This document shows positions 31,573-40,917 of a stretch of 64,000 bases of DNA, one piece after another. Numbering within the stretch: position 1 is the stretch's first letter; every line of letters starts with the position of its first letter. Source of the DNA: Bacillus piscicola (GTDB taxonomy: Bacteria; Bacillota; Bacilli; Bacillales; Marinococcaceae); NCBI RefSeq assembly GCF_022458745.1, contig NZ_JAJJJF010000005.1:62001-126000 (forward strand), written 5' to 3'. The position numbers and the translations under genes were made by a program. The notes under the pieces were generated by a model, which was not told the origin of the DNA, ran no database searches, and saw only the letters and a program-made list of their open reading frames with translations.

Positions 31573-31578
31573 TAAAAG

Positions 31579-31821
31579 AGATGAAAATAGATAACACGTT
31601 GATGGGAAGAGTATGCTGAAGCCCTCTGTACAGAGACCATTTTCATGTGCTGAAAGAAAATGGCTGAGAAGATTAGCAGAAAGCTGGCCCTGAGTGCAGG
31701 TAACTACTGCCGTGAACCTGCGTTAAAGGATTGAAGTTGACAGGTGTAAGAGAATGCATCTGTAAACAGGGTGGTACCGCGAGCTAACCTCGTCCCTGCA
31801 TGCAGGGGGCGGGTTTTTTTG
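31579..31821 (+). promoter_or_regulatory. T-box riboswitch, probable alanine specificity, controlling alaS
   Basis: T-box AGGGTGGTACCGCG at 31768-31781, followed by the terminator CGTCCCTGCA/TGCAGGGGGCG (about 31791-31811) and T7. In stem I, CCATTTTC pairs with GAAAATGG at the tip and TGCTGA with TTAGCA below. The bases immediately 3' of TTAGCA read GAAA-GCT, so GCT (Ala) at 31683-31685 is the likely specifier, the same geometry as the CAC in the hisS leader. Pairings were drawn by eye. Confidence 0.93.
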
Positions 31822-31850
31822 TGTTTAGTAAGAATAAGGAGGATGACAAG

Positions 31851-34499
31851 ATGGAAAAGCTTACTTCCAGTGAAGTGAGACAGATGTTTCTAGACTTTTT
31901 TAAAGAAAGAGAGCACGCTGTGGAGCCGAGTGCATCGCTCATTCCACACGAAGATCCGACCCTCTTGTGGATTAACAGCGGGGTAGCGACATTAAAAAAA
32001 TATTTTGACGGGCGAGTCGTTCCAGATAATCCACGTATCGTCAATGCTCAAAAGTCAATCCGCACGAATGATATCGAAAATGTGGGGAAAACAGCTAGGC
32101 ACCATACTTTTTTTGAAATGCTTGGCAACTTCTCCATTGGTGATTATTTTAAAAAAGAAGCAATTGAATGGTCCTGGGAATTTTTAACAAGTAAAAAATG
32201 GATAGGTTTTGAAGAGGAACGTTTATCCGTTACGATACATCCGAATGATGAAGAAGCCTACACGCTATGGAAACATACGATTGGACTTCCTGAAGAACGC
32301 ATAATCCGTCTTGAAGAAAACTTCTGGGATATTGGGGAAGGTCCAAGCGGTCCTAATACAGAGATATTTTATGACAGAGGGCCACTTTACGGTGATGATG
32401 CGGAGGACCCGGAATTGTACCCGGGCGGCGAAAATGAAAGATATTTGGAGATTTGGAACTTAGTCTTTTCCCAATATAACCATAACGCAGATGGGACCTA
32501 TACCCCGCTGCCAAAGAAAAATATCGATACAGGCATGGGGCTTGAACGGATTGTCTCCGTGATCCAAGACGCAAAGACGAACTACGACACAGATTTGTTC
32601 TTACCGATCATTGAGAAAACGGCTGATATCGCAGGTGTACGTTACGGTACTTCAGAAAAACAAGACGTAGCTTTTAAAGTGATTGCAGATCATATTCGTA
32701 CGGTCAGCTTCGCGATCGGCGACGGCGCGCTGCCGTCTAATGAAGGAAGAGGCTATGTTCTTAGACGACTGTTAAGAAGAGCTGTTCGTTACGCCAAACT
32801 GCTTGGTATCGAACGGCCGTTTATGACACAGCTTGTACCGGCTGTCGGGGAAGTGATGGAGGACTTCTATCCGGAGGTTAAGGAGAAACAGGCGTTTATT
32901 CAACAAGTCATTCAAAATGAAGAGGAACGTTTTCACGAAACACTGAGTGAGGGGCTGGCTATTTTATCTTCCATTATCAAAAAAGCAAAAGCCAGTCAGT
33001 CTTCTGTTATTTCAGGTAAGGATGTTTTTACGCTCTATGATACGTACGGTTTCCCTGTCGACTTAACCGAAGAATATGTTACGGAGGAAGGTCTTTCAGT
33101 AGATCGTGAAGGGTTTAAGGAGGAGATGGAAGCTCAGCGTGAACGAGCGAGGGCTGCAAGGAAAGACGAGGGCTCCATGCAAACGCAAAATCCGCTTCTT
33201 GCCGATATCCAAGAGAACAGCACCTTTGTCGGTTATGACCAGATCGAGGCCGATGCCGTCTTAAAAGTGATTGTTCATGATGGTCAATTAACGGATACGA
33301 TTTCAGCTGATAGGACGGCACAGATTATTCTCGACCGGACTCCTTTCTATGCAGAGAGCGGAGGCCAGGCAGCAGATATTGGCACGATTGCAAATAACCA
33401 GGGAGAAGCAGTCGTTTTGGATGTACAAAAAGCACCGAACGGCCAGCATTTACACACGATTGAGATGAGAAAAGGCTCCTTTCGAACCGGCTCTAAGGTA
33501 AAGGCAGCGGTTGATGAAGGAAAGCGTACTGCTATCATTAAAAACCATACAGCGACCCATTTGCTGCACCAGGCTTTAAAGGATGTGCTCGGTGAACACG
33601 TCAATCAGTCCGGCTCTCTCGTAACACCTGATCGTCTGCGTTTCGATTTCTCCCACTTCGGTGCCGTCACCGAGGAAGAACGCGACCGAATCGAAAAGAT
33701 AGTTAATGAAAAAATCTGGCAGGCAGCTCCAATTATTATTGAAGAGAAAAAGCTGGAAGACGCAAAAGCGATGGGAGCAATGGCTTTATTTGGGGAGAAG
33801 TACGGAGACAGCGTCAGGGTCGTCCAGGCGGGTGACTACAGCATTGAACTATGCGGAGGCTGTCACGTTCGAAATACAGCTGAGATCGGTATCTTTAAGA
33901 TTGTCACCGAAGCCGGCATTGGTGCTGGCATTCGCCGTCTGGAGGCAGTAACGGGTAAAAAGGCGTACGAGTATATGAACGAACAAATAAACGTATTATT
34001 TAAGACCGCGACAGCTTTAAAGGCAAAAACGGTAAAGGACGTGCCTCAGCGTGTCGAAGCTCTCCAACAGCAGCTGCGAAGCGTAGAACGTGAAAATGAG
34101 TCCTTGGCTGCTAAAATTGGGAGCATGGAAGCAGGAAGCTTGGAAGCAGCCAAAGAAAATGTATCCGGGATACAAGTCATATCCCAAGAAGTATCATCCC
34201 TTGATATGGATGGGCTTCGAAAGACAGTTGATGAATTAAAACAAAAATTAGGATCCGGGATTGTTGTGCTCGGAAGCTCGCATAATGGCAAAGTGAGTCT
34301 CGTTGCCGGTGTGACAAAAGATTTAACAGAAAAAGGATTTAAGGCCGGAAACATCGTGAAAGAGACGGCATCCATATGTGGCGGAGGCGGCGGGGGCCGT
34401 CCAGATATGGCGCAGGCAGGCGGAAAAGATCCAGCCAAGCTTCCTGAAGCATTGAAGGCTGTGAAGGATATTGTAAAATCCATTTCCCAAACAGAATAA
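31851..34499 (+). CDS. alaS: AlaS, alanyl-tRNA synthetase
   Basis: 882 residues, like B. subtilis AlaS. Class II core (about 1-440), editing domain with the zinc-binding HTATHLLH (about 565) and CGGCH (about 668) motifs, and the C-terminal C-Ala domain ending with [16 protein letters not shown], which recognises the G3-U70 pair. The frame opens at 31800 within the T-box terminator, but AAGGAGGATGACAAG marks ATG 31851. It begins the transcript that continues through ireB, ruvX and yrzB. Confidence 0.97.
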   Translation: MEKLTSSEVRQMFLDFFKEREHAVEPSASLIPHEDPTLLWINSGVATLKKYFDGRVVPDNPRIVNAQKSIRTNDIENVGKTARHHTFFEMLGNFSIGDYFKKEAIEWSWEFLTSKKWIGFEEERLSVTIHPNDEEAYTLWKHTIGLPEERIIRLEENFWDIGEGPSGPNTEIFYDRGPLYGDDAEDPELYPGGENERYLEIWNLVFSQYNHNADGTYTPLPKKNIDTGMGLERIVSVIQDAKTNYDTDLFLPIIEKTADIAGVRYGTSEKQDVAFKVIADHIRTVSFAIGDGALPSNEGRGYVLRRLLRRAVRYAKLLGIERPFMTQLVPAVGEVMEDFYPEVKEKQAFIQQVIQNEEERFHETLSEGLAILSSIIKKAKASQSSVISGKDVFTLYDTYGFPVDLTEEYVTEEGLSVDREGFKEEMEAQRERARAARKDEGSMQTQNPLLADIQENSTFVGYDQIEADAVLKVIVHDGQLTDTISADRTAQIILDRTPFYAESGGQAADIGTIANNQGEAVVLDVQKAPNGQHLHTIEMRKGSFRTGSKVKAAVDEGKRTAIIKNHTATHLLHQALKDVLGEHVNQSGSLVTPDRLRFDFSHFGAVTEEERDRIEKIVNEKIWQAAPIIIEEKKLEDAKAMGAMALFGEKYGDSVRVVQAGDYSIELCGGCHVRNTAEIGIFKIVTEAGIGAGIRRLEAVTGKKAYEYMNEQINVLFKTATALKAKTVKDVPQRVEALQQQLRSVERENESLAAKIGSMEAGSLEAAKENVSGIQVISQEVSSLDMDGLRKTVDELKQKLGSGIVVLGSSHNGKVSLVAGVTKDLTEKGFKAGNIVKETASICGGGGGGRPDMAQAGGKDPAKLPEALKAVKDIVKSISQTE

Positions 34500-34590
34500 T
34501 TGATGTACAATAAGGGCAAGATGTGGACAGCTATGCGCAGCACTTCGCGAATTCTTTTCATGTTGCTGATAAGCAGAGGAGGTGTATGAT

Positions 34591-34863
34591 ATGGATTCAA
34601 ATGACAACACGATGAAATTTAACGTTCAAGAAGACACGATAGATGCCGATGCCCGTGAAGTGATGTTGACGGTATATCAGGCGCTTGAAGAAAAAGGCTA
34701 TAATCCAATCAACCAAATTGTAGGTTACCTGTTGTCTGGAGATCCTGCATACATTCCCAGGTACCAAGAGGCGCGTACACTCATCAGGAGACTTGAAAGA
34801 GATGAACTGATTGAAGAATTAGTACGATCTTACCTCAAGAGGCATGGGAAGGAGCAAGAATGA
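34591..34863 (+). CDS. ireB: IreB family regulatory phosphoprotein (YrzL, UPF0297)
   Basis: 90 residues with the family core [43 protein letters not shown]. In enterococci IreB is phosphorylated by the PASTA kinase IreK and controls cephalosporin tolerance; elsewhere the role is less clear. The threonine in MKFNVQEDT is in the region phosphorylated there. ATG 34591 lies 8 nt after AGGAGG; a GTG at 34582 overlaps that site and is rejected. Its 3' end overlaps ruvX by 4 nt. Confidence 0.93.
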   Translation: MDSNDNTMKFNVQEDTIDADAREVMLTVYQALEEKGYNPINQIVGYLLSGDPAYIPRYQEARTLIRRLERDELIEELVRSYLKRHGKEQE

Positions 34864-35288
34864 AAATACTAGGCTTAGATGTCGGCATGAAAAGAATAGG
34901 AGTAGCTGTATCGGACGAGTTAGGATGGACCGCTCAAGGAATCGAAACGATCCATATCAAAGGGGAGGATCCCGTAGAGTCGTTCGGACGAATAGCCGAG
35001 CTGATGGAAGAACATGGTGCAGATGAGATTGTAATCGGACTCCCTAAAAATATGGACGGAACGATTGGTCCGCGTGGAAAACAGTGTCAAGATTTTGCCG
35101 AGCAGATCTCTTCAAAATTGGGAGCGGACGTTCATATGTATGACGAACGTCTTACCACACGAGCCGCAGAACGTACATTAATTGCAGCAGATGTAAGCAG
35201 GAAAAAACGCAAAAAGGTCGTTGACAAGGTGGCAGCAGTTATGATTTTACAAGGGTATCTGGAGCAAAACAACTCGAAATTAACGTAA
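34860..35288 (+). CDS. yrrK: YqgF/RuvX family nuclease (YrrK)
   Basis: 142 residues. RNase H-like fold with [19 protein letters not shown] at the N-terminus (first catalytic Asp), [17 protein letters not shown], and [17 protein letters not shown] with the downstream acidic residues. The family (YqgF/RuvX) processes pre-16S rRNA and may cut Holliday junctions. Operon order yrzL-yrrK-yrzB is conserved across Firmicutes. Start ATGA overlaps the previous stop. Confidence 0.94.
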   Translation: MKILGLDVGMKRIGVAVSDELGWTAQGIETIHIKGEDPVESFGRIAELMEEHGADEIVIGLPKNMDGTIGPRGKQCQDFAEQISSKLGADVHMYDERLTTRAAERTLIAADVSRKKRKKVVDKVAAVMILQGYLEQNNSKLT

Positions 35289-35301
35289 TGGGGGTATAAA
35301 G

Positions 35302-35601
35302 ATGGCTCAGGAAGAAAATGAAAGAATTGTCATCCCAGATGATGAAGGGAATGAGCACCTATTTGATGTTTTATTTACCTTCGATGTGGATGAAACTGGC
35401 AAGTCCTACATGGTCTTAACAGAAGCTGGTGAACAGGAAAGCGACGAAGAGGAAGAAGAAGTCGAAGTTTTCGCCTTTCGGTTCGAAGATGCCGGCGAAG
35501 AGGAGTCTGATATTTCTCTATTCCCTATTGAAACGGATGAAGAGTGGGATATGGTAGAAGAGATGGTTGAGACATTCAGCGCGGACGACGGCGAATTATA
35601 A
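35302..35601 (+). CDS. yrzB: DUF1292 acidic protein (YrzB)
   Basis: 99 residues, very acidic (more than a third Asp and Glu), with EERIVIPDDEGNEHLFDVLFTFDVDETGKSYMVL typical of DUF1292 and an acidic centre ESDEEEEEVEVFAFRFED. Function unknown; always found near yqgF and ireB. It ends the alaS operon before a hairpin terminator. No membrane segment. The predicted fold is a small beta sheet. Confidence 0.92.
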   Translation: MAQEENERIVIPDDEGNEHLFDVLFTFDVDETGKSYMVLTEAGEQESDEEEEEVEVFAFRFEDAGEEESDISLFPIETDEEWDMVEEMVETFSADDGEL

Positions 35602-35630
35602 TCACTATCAGTTGTCAATCAAGGGATACT

Positions 35631-35665
35631 GCCATTAAAGAGTTTTTCTCTTTAATGGCTTCTTT
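35631..35665 (+). terminator. Rho-independent terminator after yrzB
   Basis: GCCATTAAAGAG (35631-35642) / CTCTTTAATGGC (35648-35659), 5-nt loop of T residues, then TTCTTTTAC. Confidence 0.82.
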
Positions 35666-35749
35666 TACGTATCTTGGCCCTAACTATTTGATGGAGAAAA
35701 TGAGCAAATGTTGTATAATGAAGTCGTTGCGGACTGGGAGGGGGGTTTT

Positions 35750-36877
35750 ATGACGGAAGATCAATCTAATAATTTGCTAAATGAAAAAGCAAGACAAGCC
35801 GGTGTAGTAAGGCGGATTGTGCTAATTATTTTAGGCATTTGTATATTAGCAGCAGCAGGTATTGGTTTAGGTGGATTTTTATACATACACTCTACGCTTA
35901 AACCTGTAGATGCTAAGAGTGATAAAACGATACAGGTGGAAATACCAATAGGGTCCGACGGGACAGCAATCGGCAGTATTTTAGAAGAAAAAGGATTAAT
36001 CAAAAACGGGACCATCTTTCGTTATTATGTGTCTGTTAAAAACGTAGAAGGCCTGCAAGCTGGTGAATATCGTTTATCTCCTTCCATGAACGTGGATGAA
36101 ATAATTTCTGCTCTTAAAAAAGGAAAAGTAATGAAAGAAGCAGAAATAACATTCACCATACCGGAAGGAACGTGGATGCAAGACATCACAAAAACAATAG
36201 CGGGTGTTACGGCGTTTGAGGAAAAAGCCGTCAACAAGAAACTTCATGATAAAAAATATATCAAGGAGCTGATCGACAAGTACAGTATTCTGGAACCAGT
36301 CGTCTTAGAAGACGAGGTGAGGCATCCATTGGAAGGTTATCTGTTTCCCGCCAGGTATGATTACTATGAGGAAAAACCAAAATTAGCGAGTATCATTGAG
36401 AAAATGATTGAACGAATGCAAAGTCACATGGTAGAATTTTCAGATCAGCTTCAAGACAAAGATTATACGGTCCATGAGGTGCTCACGCTAGCTTCCATTG
36501 TAGAAAGAGAAGCCAGACAGGCGAAGGATCGGCCGATTATCGCAGGTGTCCTTTTTAACCGCCTGGAGAAAGGTATGCGTTTAGAAGTTGACCCCACCGT
36601 AGCTTATGCGATTGGCGAGCACCGTTATATGACCTCATTCGATGATCTTGAGACGGAATCTCCATATAATACGTACCGATACAAGGGTCTGCCACCAGGA
36701 CCGATAGCCAGTCCCGGCCTTGACTCCATTCGTGCGGTCTTGAATCCGGATGAAAATAACTATATCTATTTTTATGCACGTCCAAATGGGGAAGTCATTT
36801 ATAACGAAGAATATGCCAACCACAAAAAAACGCAGGAAAAGTATCGTAGTGAATGGGAAGAGGCAAAGGATGAGTAA
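35750..36877 (+). CDS. mltG: MltG (YceG-like), endolytic murein transglycosylase
   Basis: 375 residues. Cleaves glycan strands at the membrane and sets their length. One membrane helix (about 22-46), a LysM-like region, then the YceG domain with the catalytic Glu in TLASIVEREARQ (about 250) and RLEKGMRLEVDPTVAYA. The frame opens at 35708, but GGGAGGGGGG at about 35737-35746 marks ATG 35750. Preceded by the yrzB terminator and a TATAAT at 35714-35719 with a poor -35. It lies in the conserved slot of yrrL. Confidence 0.95.
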   Translation: MTEDQSNNLLNEKARQAGVVRRIVLIILGICILAAAGIGLGGFLYIHSTLKPVDAKSDKTIQVEIPIGSDGTAIGSILEEKGLIKNGTIFRYYVSVKNVEGLQAGEYRLSPSMNVDEIISALKKGKVMKEAEITFTIPEGTWMQDITKTIAGVTAFEEKAVNKKLHDKKYIKELIDKYSILEPVVLEDEVRHPLEGYLFPARYDYYEEKPKLASIIEKMIERMQSHMVEFSDQLQDKDYTVHEVLTLASIVEREARQAKDRPIIAGVLFNRLEKGMRLEVDPTVAYAIGEHRYMTSFDDLETESPYNTYRYKGLPPGPIASPGLDSIRAVLNPDENNYIYFYARPNGEVIYNEEYANHKKTQEKYRSEWEEAKDE

Positions 36878-36892
36878 TAGGAGCCAGAAGAT

Positions 36893-37537
36893 ATGTATAA
36901 TGATCAACAGATGATAGAATACGTCAATACGCTCAAAGGCAACAAGCCTTCTTACATTCAAGAAATGGAAGAAGAGGCGGCACGTCATAAAATACCGATT
37001 ATGGAACAGGACTCGTTTGAAGTAATGTTGCAGATCTTGGAACTGCATCAAAGTGTCCGGATTTTGGAAATTGGCACAGCCATTGGTTATTCTGCTTTAC
37101 GGATTGCACACGAACTGCCTGACATTCATGTAACATCTGTAGAAAAAGACCAAGGGCGCTATGAACGGGCTATGGTATACCGGGAAAAAAGCGGCCTTGA
37201 AACACAGACGAACTTTTACTGTGCTGATGCATTGGCCGATACGTTCGTACTTGATGCAGACAGCGGCTTTGATGTAATATTTATTGACGCAGCTAAAGGA
37301 AAAAACAAGGAATTTTTCACACGGTACGTACCCTTTTTGAACGAAAAAGGGTTAGTCATTACAGACAATGTTTTTTTTAAAGGGTTGACTGCTGTCCCCG
37401 AGGAAGCATCAGGACGCGTGCGGCCAATGGTGGAGAAAATACGGGAGTATAACGAATGGCTGACGACTCATTCTGCTTTTAAGACTAGGTTTCTTACTGT
37501 AGGAGATGGATTGGCTATCAGTCAAAAAATAGAATGA
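36893..37537 (+). CDS. trmR: TrmR (YrrM), tRNA 5-hydroxyuridine methyltransferase
   Basis: 214-residue class I SAM methyltransferase of the O-methyltransferase 3 family. SAM motif ILEIGTAIGYSALRIA (about 57), acidic loop VTSVEKDQGRY (about 81) and FDVIFIDAAKGKNKEFF (about 124, metal ligand region). In B. subtilis YrrM/TrmR makes 5-methoxyuridine-34 in tRNA. It is followed here by greA directly; the peptidase genes yrrN and yrrO and udk usual at this position are missing. ATG after AGGAGCCAGAAGAT. Confidence 0.9.
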   Translation: MYNDQQMIEYVNTLKGNKPSYIQEMEEEAARHKIPIMEQDSFEVMLQILELHQSVRILEIGTAIGYSALRIAHELPDIHVTSVEKDQGRYERAMVYREKSGLETQTNFYCADALADTFVLDADSGFDVIFIDAAKGKNKEFFTRYVPFLNEKGLVITDNVFFKGLTAVPEEASGRVRPMVEKIREYNEWLTTHSAFKTRFLTVGDGLAISQKIE

Positions 37538-37607
37538 TTCAGAGGAAGCATTCATATCTTAAAATAAATAATCAGAGAAGATTATCTTCAAAGAGGAGTG
37601 GCACAAA

Positions 37608-38084
37608 ATGGCTGAAGAGAAACAACATTATATGACAGAAGAAGGAAAACAAAAATTAGAACAAGAAGTAAACTACTTAAAAACCGAACGACGTCAAGAG
37701 GTAGTCGAGCGCATTAAAGTGGCAAGAAGTTTTGGGGATCTCTCAGAGAACTCTGAGTATGATTCTGCAAAAGAGGAACAAGCTTTTGTAGAGGGCAGGA
37801 TTAATCAATTAGAAAAAATGTTAAAGAATGCTATTATTATTGAAGAAGACAGCTCCAATAACACCGAAGTAGCACTTGGCAAATCAGTCAAATTTAAAGA
37901 GATGCCAGATGGCGAAGAAGAAGTCTACACAATTGTTGGTAGCGCAGAATCTGATCCATTAGAAGGGAAAATTTCAAACGATTCCCCTATGGCAAAGTCT
38001 CTCCTTGGAAGAAAAATTGGAGAACAGGTTACAGTAAGCACGCCAGGGGGAGATATTGAGGTAGAGATCATCGAGGTGAATTGA
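37608..38084 (+). CDS. greA: GreA, transcript cleavage factor
   Basis: 158 residues. N-terminal antiparallel coiled coil (about 5-75) with the tip residues in [17 protein letters not shown], which enter the RNA polymerase secondary channel and stimulate cleavage of backtracked RNA, and a C-terminal FKBP-like domain with [22 protein letters not shown] after AAAGAGGAG. A strong terminator follows within 10 nt of the stop. Confidence 0.97.
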   Translation: MAEEKQHYMTEEGKQKLEQEVNYLKTERRQEVVERIKVARSFGDLSENSEYDSAKEEQAFVEGRINQLEKMLKNAIIIEEDSSNNTEVALGKSVKFKEMPDGEEEVYTIVGSAESDPLEGKISNDSPMAKSLLGRKIGEQVTVSTPGGDIEVEIIEVN

Positions 38085-38090
38085 TTTAAT

Positions 38091-38124
38091 AAACAAGCAG
38101 CGCTGCACCAGGCTGCTTGTTTTC
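38091..38124 (+). terminator. Rho-independent terminator after greA
   Basis: AAACAAGCAGC (38091-38101) / GCTGCTTGTTTT (38112-38123). Confidence 0.88.
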
Positions 38125-38133
38125 TTCATAACT

Positions 38134-38235
38134 GAATCAATTTCACAAGTGCTTATTTCGATTAAATACACGAACAATAAAACAAATAAATTATATATTA
38201 TTCGTTTATTTTTATAAATTCAACTGTGAAGGAAT
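38134..38235. repeat. AT-rich palindromic repeat, family A, copy 1
   Basis: GAATCAATTTCACAA (38134-38148), 21 nt, then ACGAACA (38170-38176), mirrored in part by TATTCGT (38199-38205) and TGTGAA (38225-38230). The same block with the same 21-nt spacing occurs twice at 55905-56239 in opposite orientations. It lies between the greA terminator and yrrS. Confidence 0.6.
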
Positions 38236-38287
38236 AATTACATTTGTAGTAAAAAGGAATCTTGAAAAAGAACGGCAGGTGAATGAG

Positions 38288-38935
38288 ATGAACGAAGATA
38301 AGGATTCTCGTGAGGAAACACGCTACGAAATGCGGAAAAGAAAAAACATGAATCGAATACTGAATATCTCTATTTTAGTGGTAGGCGGTCTTATTCTATT
38401 TTTTGCTGCGCAATTATTTTTAGAAGGGAAGAACGACGTAAGTGAAGAGACCACCGAATCTGTAGAAGAAACAAATAACCAGATGGAAGAAGAACAAACG
38501 GCACCAAAACAGAATACCCCGGATAGCGAGCCAGACACGGATGAGGGTAGAACACCACAAGAGAACAAAAATACGGAGTCAGAGTCATCCGATAATGACG
38601 GCAGCCAGAAGGAAAACGAACCACAACTACCAGATCATAATGGAGAGTGGGAACCAATTGGAACAGAACAAACCGGCTCTTACAATGCTGACTTTACAAA
38701 AGGAAGCCAAAACTGGCAGGAAATGGAGTCCGCTTTACAATATGCAACTGGCATCAGTGAAGGAGAGATGATTATTTGGTGGCTCGAAAACGGAGGGAAT
38801 CAAACAGCCGTTGGAACAGTCAGTGATTATAACCATCAGAACAAACCGTTCCAAGTGACGATGAAGTTCATTGAAAATGAGGGATGGACACCTACAGATG
38901 TGAAGGTTTTGGAATCCAACCCTTACGTCGGCTAA
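38288..38935 (+). CDS. yrrS: YrrS-like protein, DUF1510
   Basis: 215 residues: short basic cytosolic N-terminus, one membrane helix (about 22-39, ILNISILVVGGLILFFAAQLF), a long acidic linker rich in Glu, Asn, Thr and Ser (about 48-125), and a C-terminal extracytoplasmic domain (about 125-215) with NWQEMESALQYATGI and MIIWWLENGGNQTAVGTVSDYN, the DUF1510 signature. Function unknown; in B. subtilis it neighbours a penicillin-binding protein gene. ATG 38288 follows AGGTG; a GTG at 38279 overlaps that site. Confidence 0.88.
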   Translation: MNEDKDSREETRYEMRKRKNMNRILNISILVVGGLILFFAAQLFLEGKNDVSEETTESVEETNNQMEEEQTAPKQNTPDSEPDTDEGRTPQENKNTESESSDNDGSQKENEPQLPDHNGEWEPIGTEQTGSYNADFTKGSQNWQEMESALQYATGISEGEMIIWWLENGGNQTAVGTVSDYNHQNKPFQVTMKFIENEGWTPTDVKVLESNPYVG

Positions 38936-38969
38936 AAATTTTATTATTTATTAGGAAAGGAACCAGGAT

Positions 38970-39668
38970 ATGAAAATAGCAATTATCGGAGCGATGGATG
39001 AGGAAGTAGAAATGCTCAAAAGCAAGCTTGACAACCGCAAGGATGAAGAAATCGGAGGCAGTTTTTTTCATATTGGAGATATAGGTGGACAGGAAACCAT
39101 TCTTTGTAAATCAGGAATTGGAAAGGTGAATGCCGCAATAAGTACGACGTTGGTTTTGGAGAGATACAAGCCGGATGTAGTCATAAACACGGGTTCCGCA
39201 GGTGGATTTGACACGGAACTAAATGTTGGAGATTTAGTAATTTCAACAGAGGTTCGCTATAATGACGTAGACGCTACTGTGTTTGGTTATGAGTTCGGCC
39301 AGGTACCACAAATGCCGGCTGCCTTTACAGCGGATAAGAACCTTATAGAAGTCGCGAAGAGTAGTGCTGCAACTGGGGAAATACCTGCCACTGAAGGATT
39401 GATTGTATCCGGTGATTCCTTTATGAGTGATGAAACAAAGGTGAATTCGTTGAAAGAGATCTTTGAATTAGCCAAATGTGCAGAAATGGAAGCAGGAGCC
39501 ATCGCGCACGTTTGTCACCGCTTTAACGTTCCGTTTGTCGTTATTAGAGCACTCAGCGACATTGCTGGTAAAGAGGCAAAATTATCTTATGAACAGTTTT
39601 TAGAGAAAGCATCCGTAAATGCTGCGAACCTGATTCTCCAGATGGTGTCACAATTAAAAAACTCATAA
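38970..39668 (+). CDS. mtnN: MtnN, 5'-methylthioadenosine/S-adenosylhomocysteine nucleosidase
   Basis: 232 residues. Hydrolyses MTA and SAH, feeding methyl cycle recycling and autoinducer-2 precursor formation. It begins MKIAIIGAMDEEVEML, contains the purine pocket VINTGSAGGFD and the substrate motif AEMEAGAIAHVCHRF (about 173) with the catalytic region RALSDIAG (about 195). B. subtilis has yrrT upstream, which is missing here. ATG after AGGAAAGGAACC. Confidence 0.96.
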   Translation: MKIAIIGAMDEEVEMLKSKLDNRKDEEIGGSFFHIGDIGGQETILCKSGIGKVNAAISTTLVLERYKPDVVINTGSAGGFDTELNVGDLVISTEVRYNDVDATVFGYEFGQVPQMPAAFTADKNLIEVAKSSAATGEIPATEGLIVSGDSFMSDETKVNSLKEIFELAKCAEMEAGAIAHVCHRFNVPFVVIRALSDIAGKEAKLSYEQFLEKASVNAANLILQMVSQLKNS

Positions 39669-39671
39669 TCC

Positions 39672-39779
39672 GAAAACGGGGCTGTATCAAAAGGTCATAA
39701 AAAATGACCTTTTGACAGCCCTTTTTTCAATTCTATAAGATTTGTCGTTAAGATTAAGCTTTGATACAGTCCCGTTTTC
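39672..39779. mobile_element. Small inverted-repeat element (MITE-like) with inner terminator hairpin
   Basis: GAAAACGGGGCTGTATCAAA (39672-39691) and its reverse complement at 39760-39779 agree at 19 of 20 positions. An inner copy of the same end in reverse, ATGACCTTTT plus GACAGCCC (39704-39721), pairs with GGGCTGTAT and AAAAGGTCAT (39679-39698), giving a near-perfect hairpin then TTTTTT. The GGGGCTGT start resembles the ends of IS elements common in Bacilli. The inner hairpin can end mtnN, and the right arm overlaps the stop of the convergent NUDIX gene. No coding sequence inside. Confidence 0.6.
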
Positions 39780-40414
39780 TATCTCTTCCTGTTCAGCTCC
39801 TCGATAAAATGCTTTATAATACGTGCGGTCATCCCCCATATTACTTTGTCAGAATAAAAATAAAAATATTCGGGGATGATCCCTTTATTCCAAGGATAAT
39901 TCTTACCCCCTGGGATGGATTCATAAGGAAAAGAGTCCTCGGGTTGAACAATTAATCGGATATCGTGTTTTTCTGGTTTGGTCTGCTGAAAAAAAGAGAG
40001 CGGAACTGTAAATAATTCATCCACCTCATTTTCGTTCGGCATAAAAGGAGAGTCTGTATTCAACAGTCCAACATACGGATAAATGATATGGTTAAAAGGG
40101 GAAACAACACGATCCAAATTCCCGATTAACGTCACGTCTTTTTCTGTTACCCCAACCTCTTCACATAACTCTCTTATTGCAGCTTCCGCAGGTGAGCGAT
40201 CATTCCGGTCTACCTTCCCGCCGGGGAAACAAATCTCGCCCGGCTGCCGTTTCATATGTTTAGCCCTAACCTCAAATAGTATGTCCATTTCTGTTCCCTT
40301 TTCCATTAAAGGAAGAAGGACTGCATACTTTCGCATCGTTCGTTCATCGATAATCCCTTGGCTTTTATTCTCAAACCGCTCACGTATCATATTCGCATTA
40401 ACTGTCACGCCCAT
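39779..40414 (-). CDS. NUDIX hydrolase, probable CoA pyrophosphatase
   Basis: 211 residues. The Nudix box GGKVDRNDRSPAEAAIRELCEEVG (about 80-103) is complete, and MKRQPGEICFPGG before it, with YPYVGLLN after, matches the UPF0035/CoA pyrophosphatase subgroup (NudL-like). It would trim coenzyme A and related nucleotides to phosphopantetheine and 3',5'-ADP. ATG 40414 follows AAAGGTGG closely; a GTG at 40408 has better spacing and is possible. It ends inside the inverted-repeat element. Substrate is inferred from the subgroup, not proven. Confidence 0.85.
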   Translation of the reverse strand: MGVTVNANMIRERFENKSQGIIDERTMRKYAVLLPLMEKGTEMDILFEVRAKHMKRQPGEICFPGGKVDRNDRSPAEAAIRELCEEVGVTEKDVTLIGNLDRVVSPFNHIIYPYVGLLNTDSPFMPNENEVDELFTVPLSFFQQTKPEKHDIRLIVQPEDSFPYESIPGGKNYPWNKGIIPEYFYFYSDKVIWGMTARIIKHFIEELNRKR

Positions 40415-40550
40415 ATTCCACCTTTGCAAATGTTACGCTTTTCTTCATGATAGCAAAGTTTTTCCCGATTCACATCTAATAAGAATTAGTTTTCAAGGCC
40501 GAAATTCGTGGTATAGAGATAACAGTAAGGAAAAAGAAGGAGGCAGAGAA

Positions 40551-40748
40551 ATGCCGAACTCTAATAATAAAGCATTTAAGAGCGGTAAGGTACTGTCTGA
40601 AAAAAGGAATTCGAAACAGGTACCCCCGAGTGTCTATGAGGATGAAATACCTTTAGAGGATCTGCGCGAAGAAGAAATCGAAATAAGGAAGAAGGACCAA
40701 ACAAAAAACACATCCTCTACCCAAAAAAAAGAGCCGGACAGGAAATAA
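40551..40748 (+). CDS. Small hydrophilic protein of unknown function, 65 residues
   Basis: Highly charged (Lys, Glu, Asp), no hydrophobic segment, so probably soluble and disordered: SNNKAFKSGKVLSEKRNSKQ then YEDEIPLEDLREEEIEIRK. The frame is open back to 40083, opposite to the NUDIX gene, but AAGAAGGAGG immediately before the ATG at 40551 marks the start. It is followed by a terminator, so it is a transcription unit of its own. I do not recognise it. Confidence 0.62.
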   Translation: MPNSNNKAFKSGKVLSEKRNSKQVPPSVYEDEIPLEDLREEEIEIRKKDQTKNTSSTQKKEPDRK

Positions 40749-40783
40749 AGAGCTAAGGAGTTCTTCTTCTTAGCTCTTTATAT
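40747..40783 (+). terminator. Rho-independent terminator after the 65-residue gene
   Basis: AAAGAGCTAAG (40747-40757) / CTTAGCTCTTT (40769-40779), then TATATTAATA. Confidence 0.7.
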
Positions 40784-40917
40784 ATTAATATAATAAAATA
40801 AAAGCAATAAGTACAATTATTAGAATATTTAAACGTGTAAACGCTACAAAAAACTATTACTAGATAACAACGATTGTGGTAAACTAAGGAATATTGTAGT
40901 GAGGGAAGGTTGTTGTC

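Noticed and set aside
40083-40550. Long N-terminal extension of the small gene at 40551
   Set aside because: It runs opposite the NUDIX coding sequence; a strong ribosome site sits right before the ATG at 40551.
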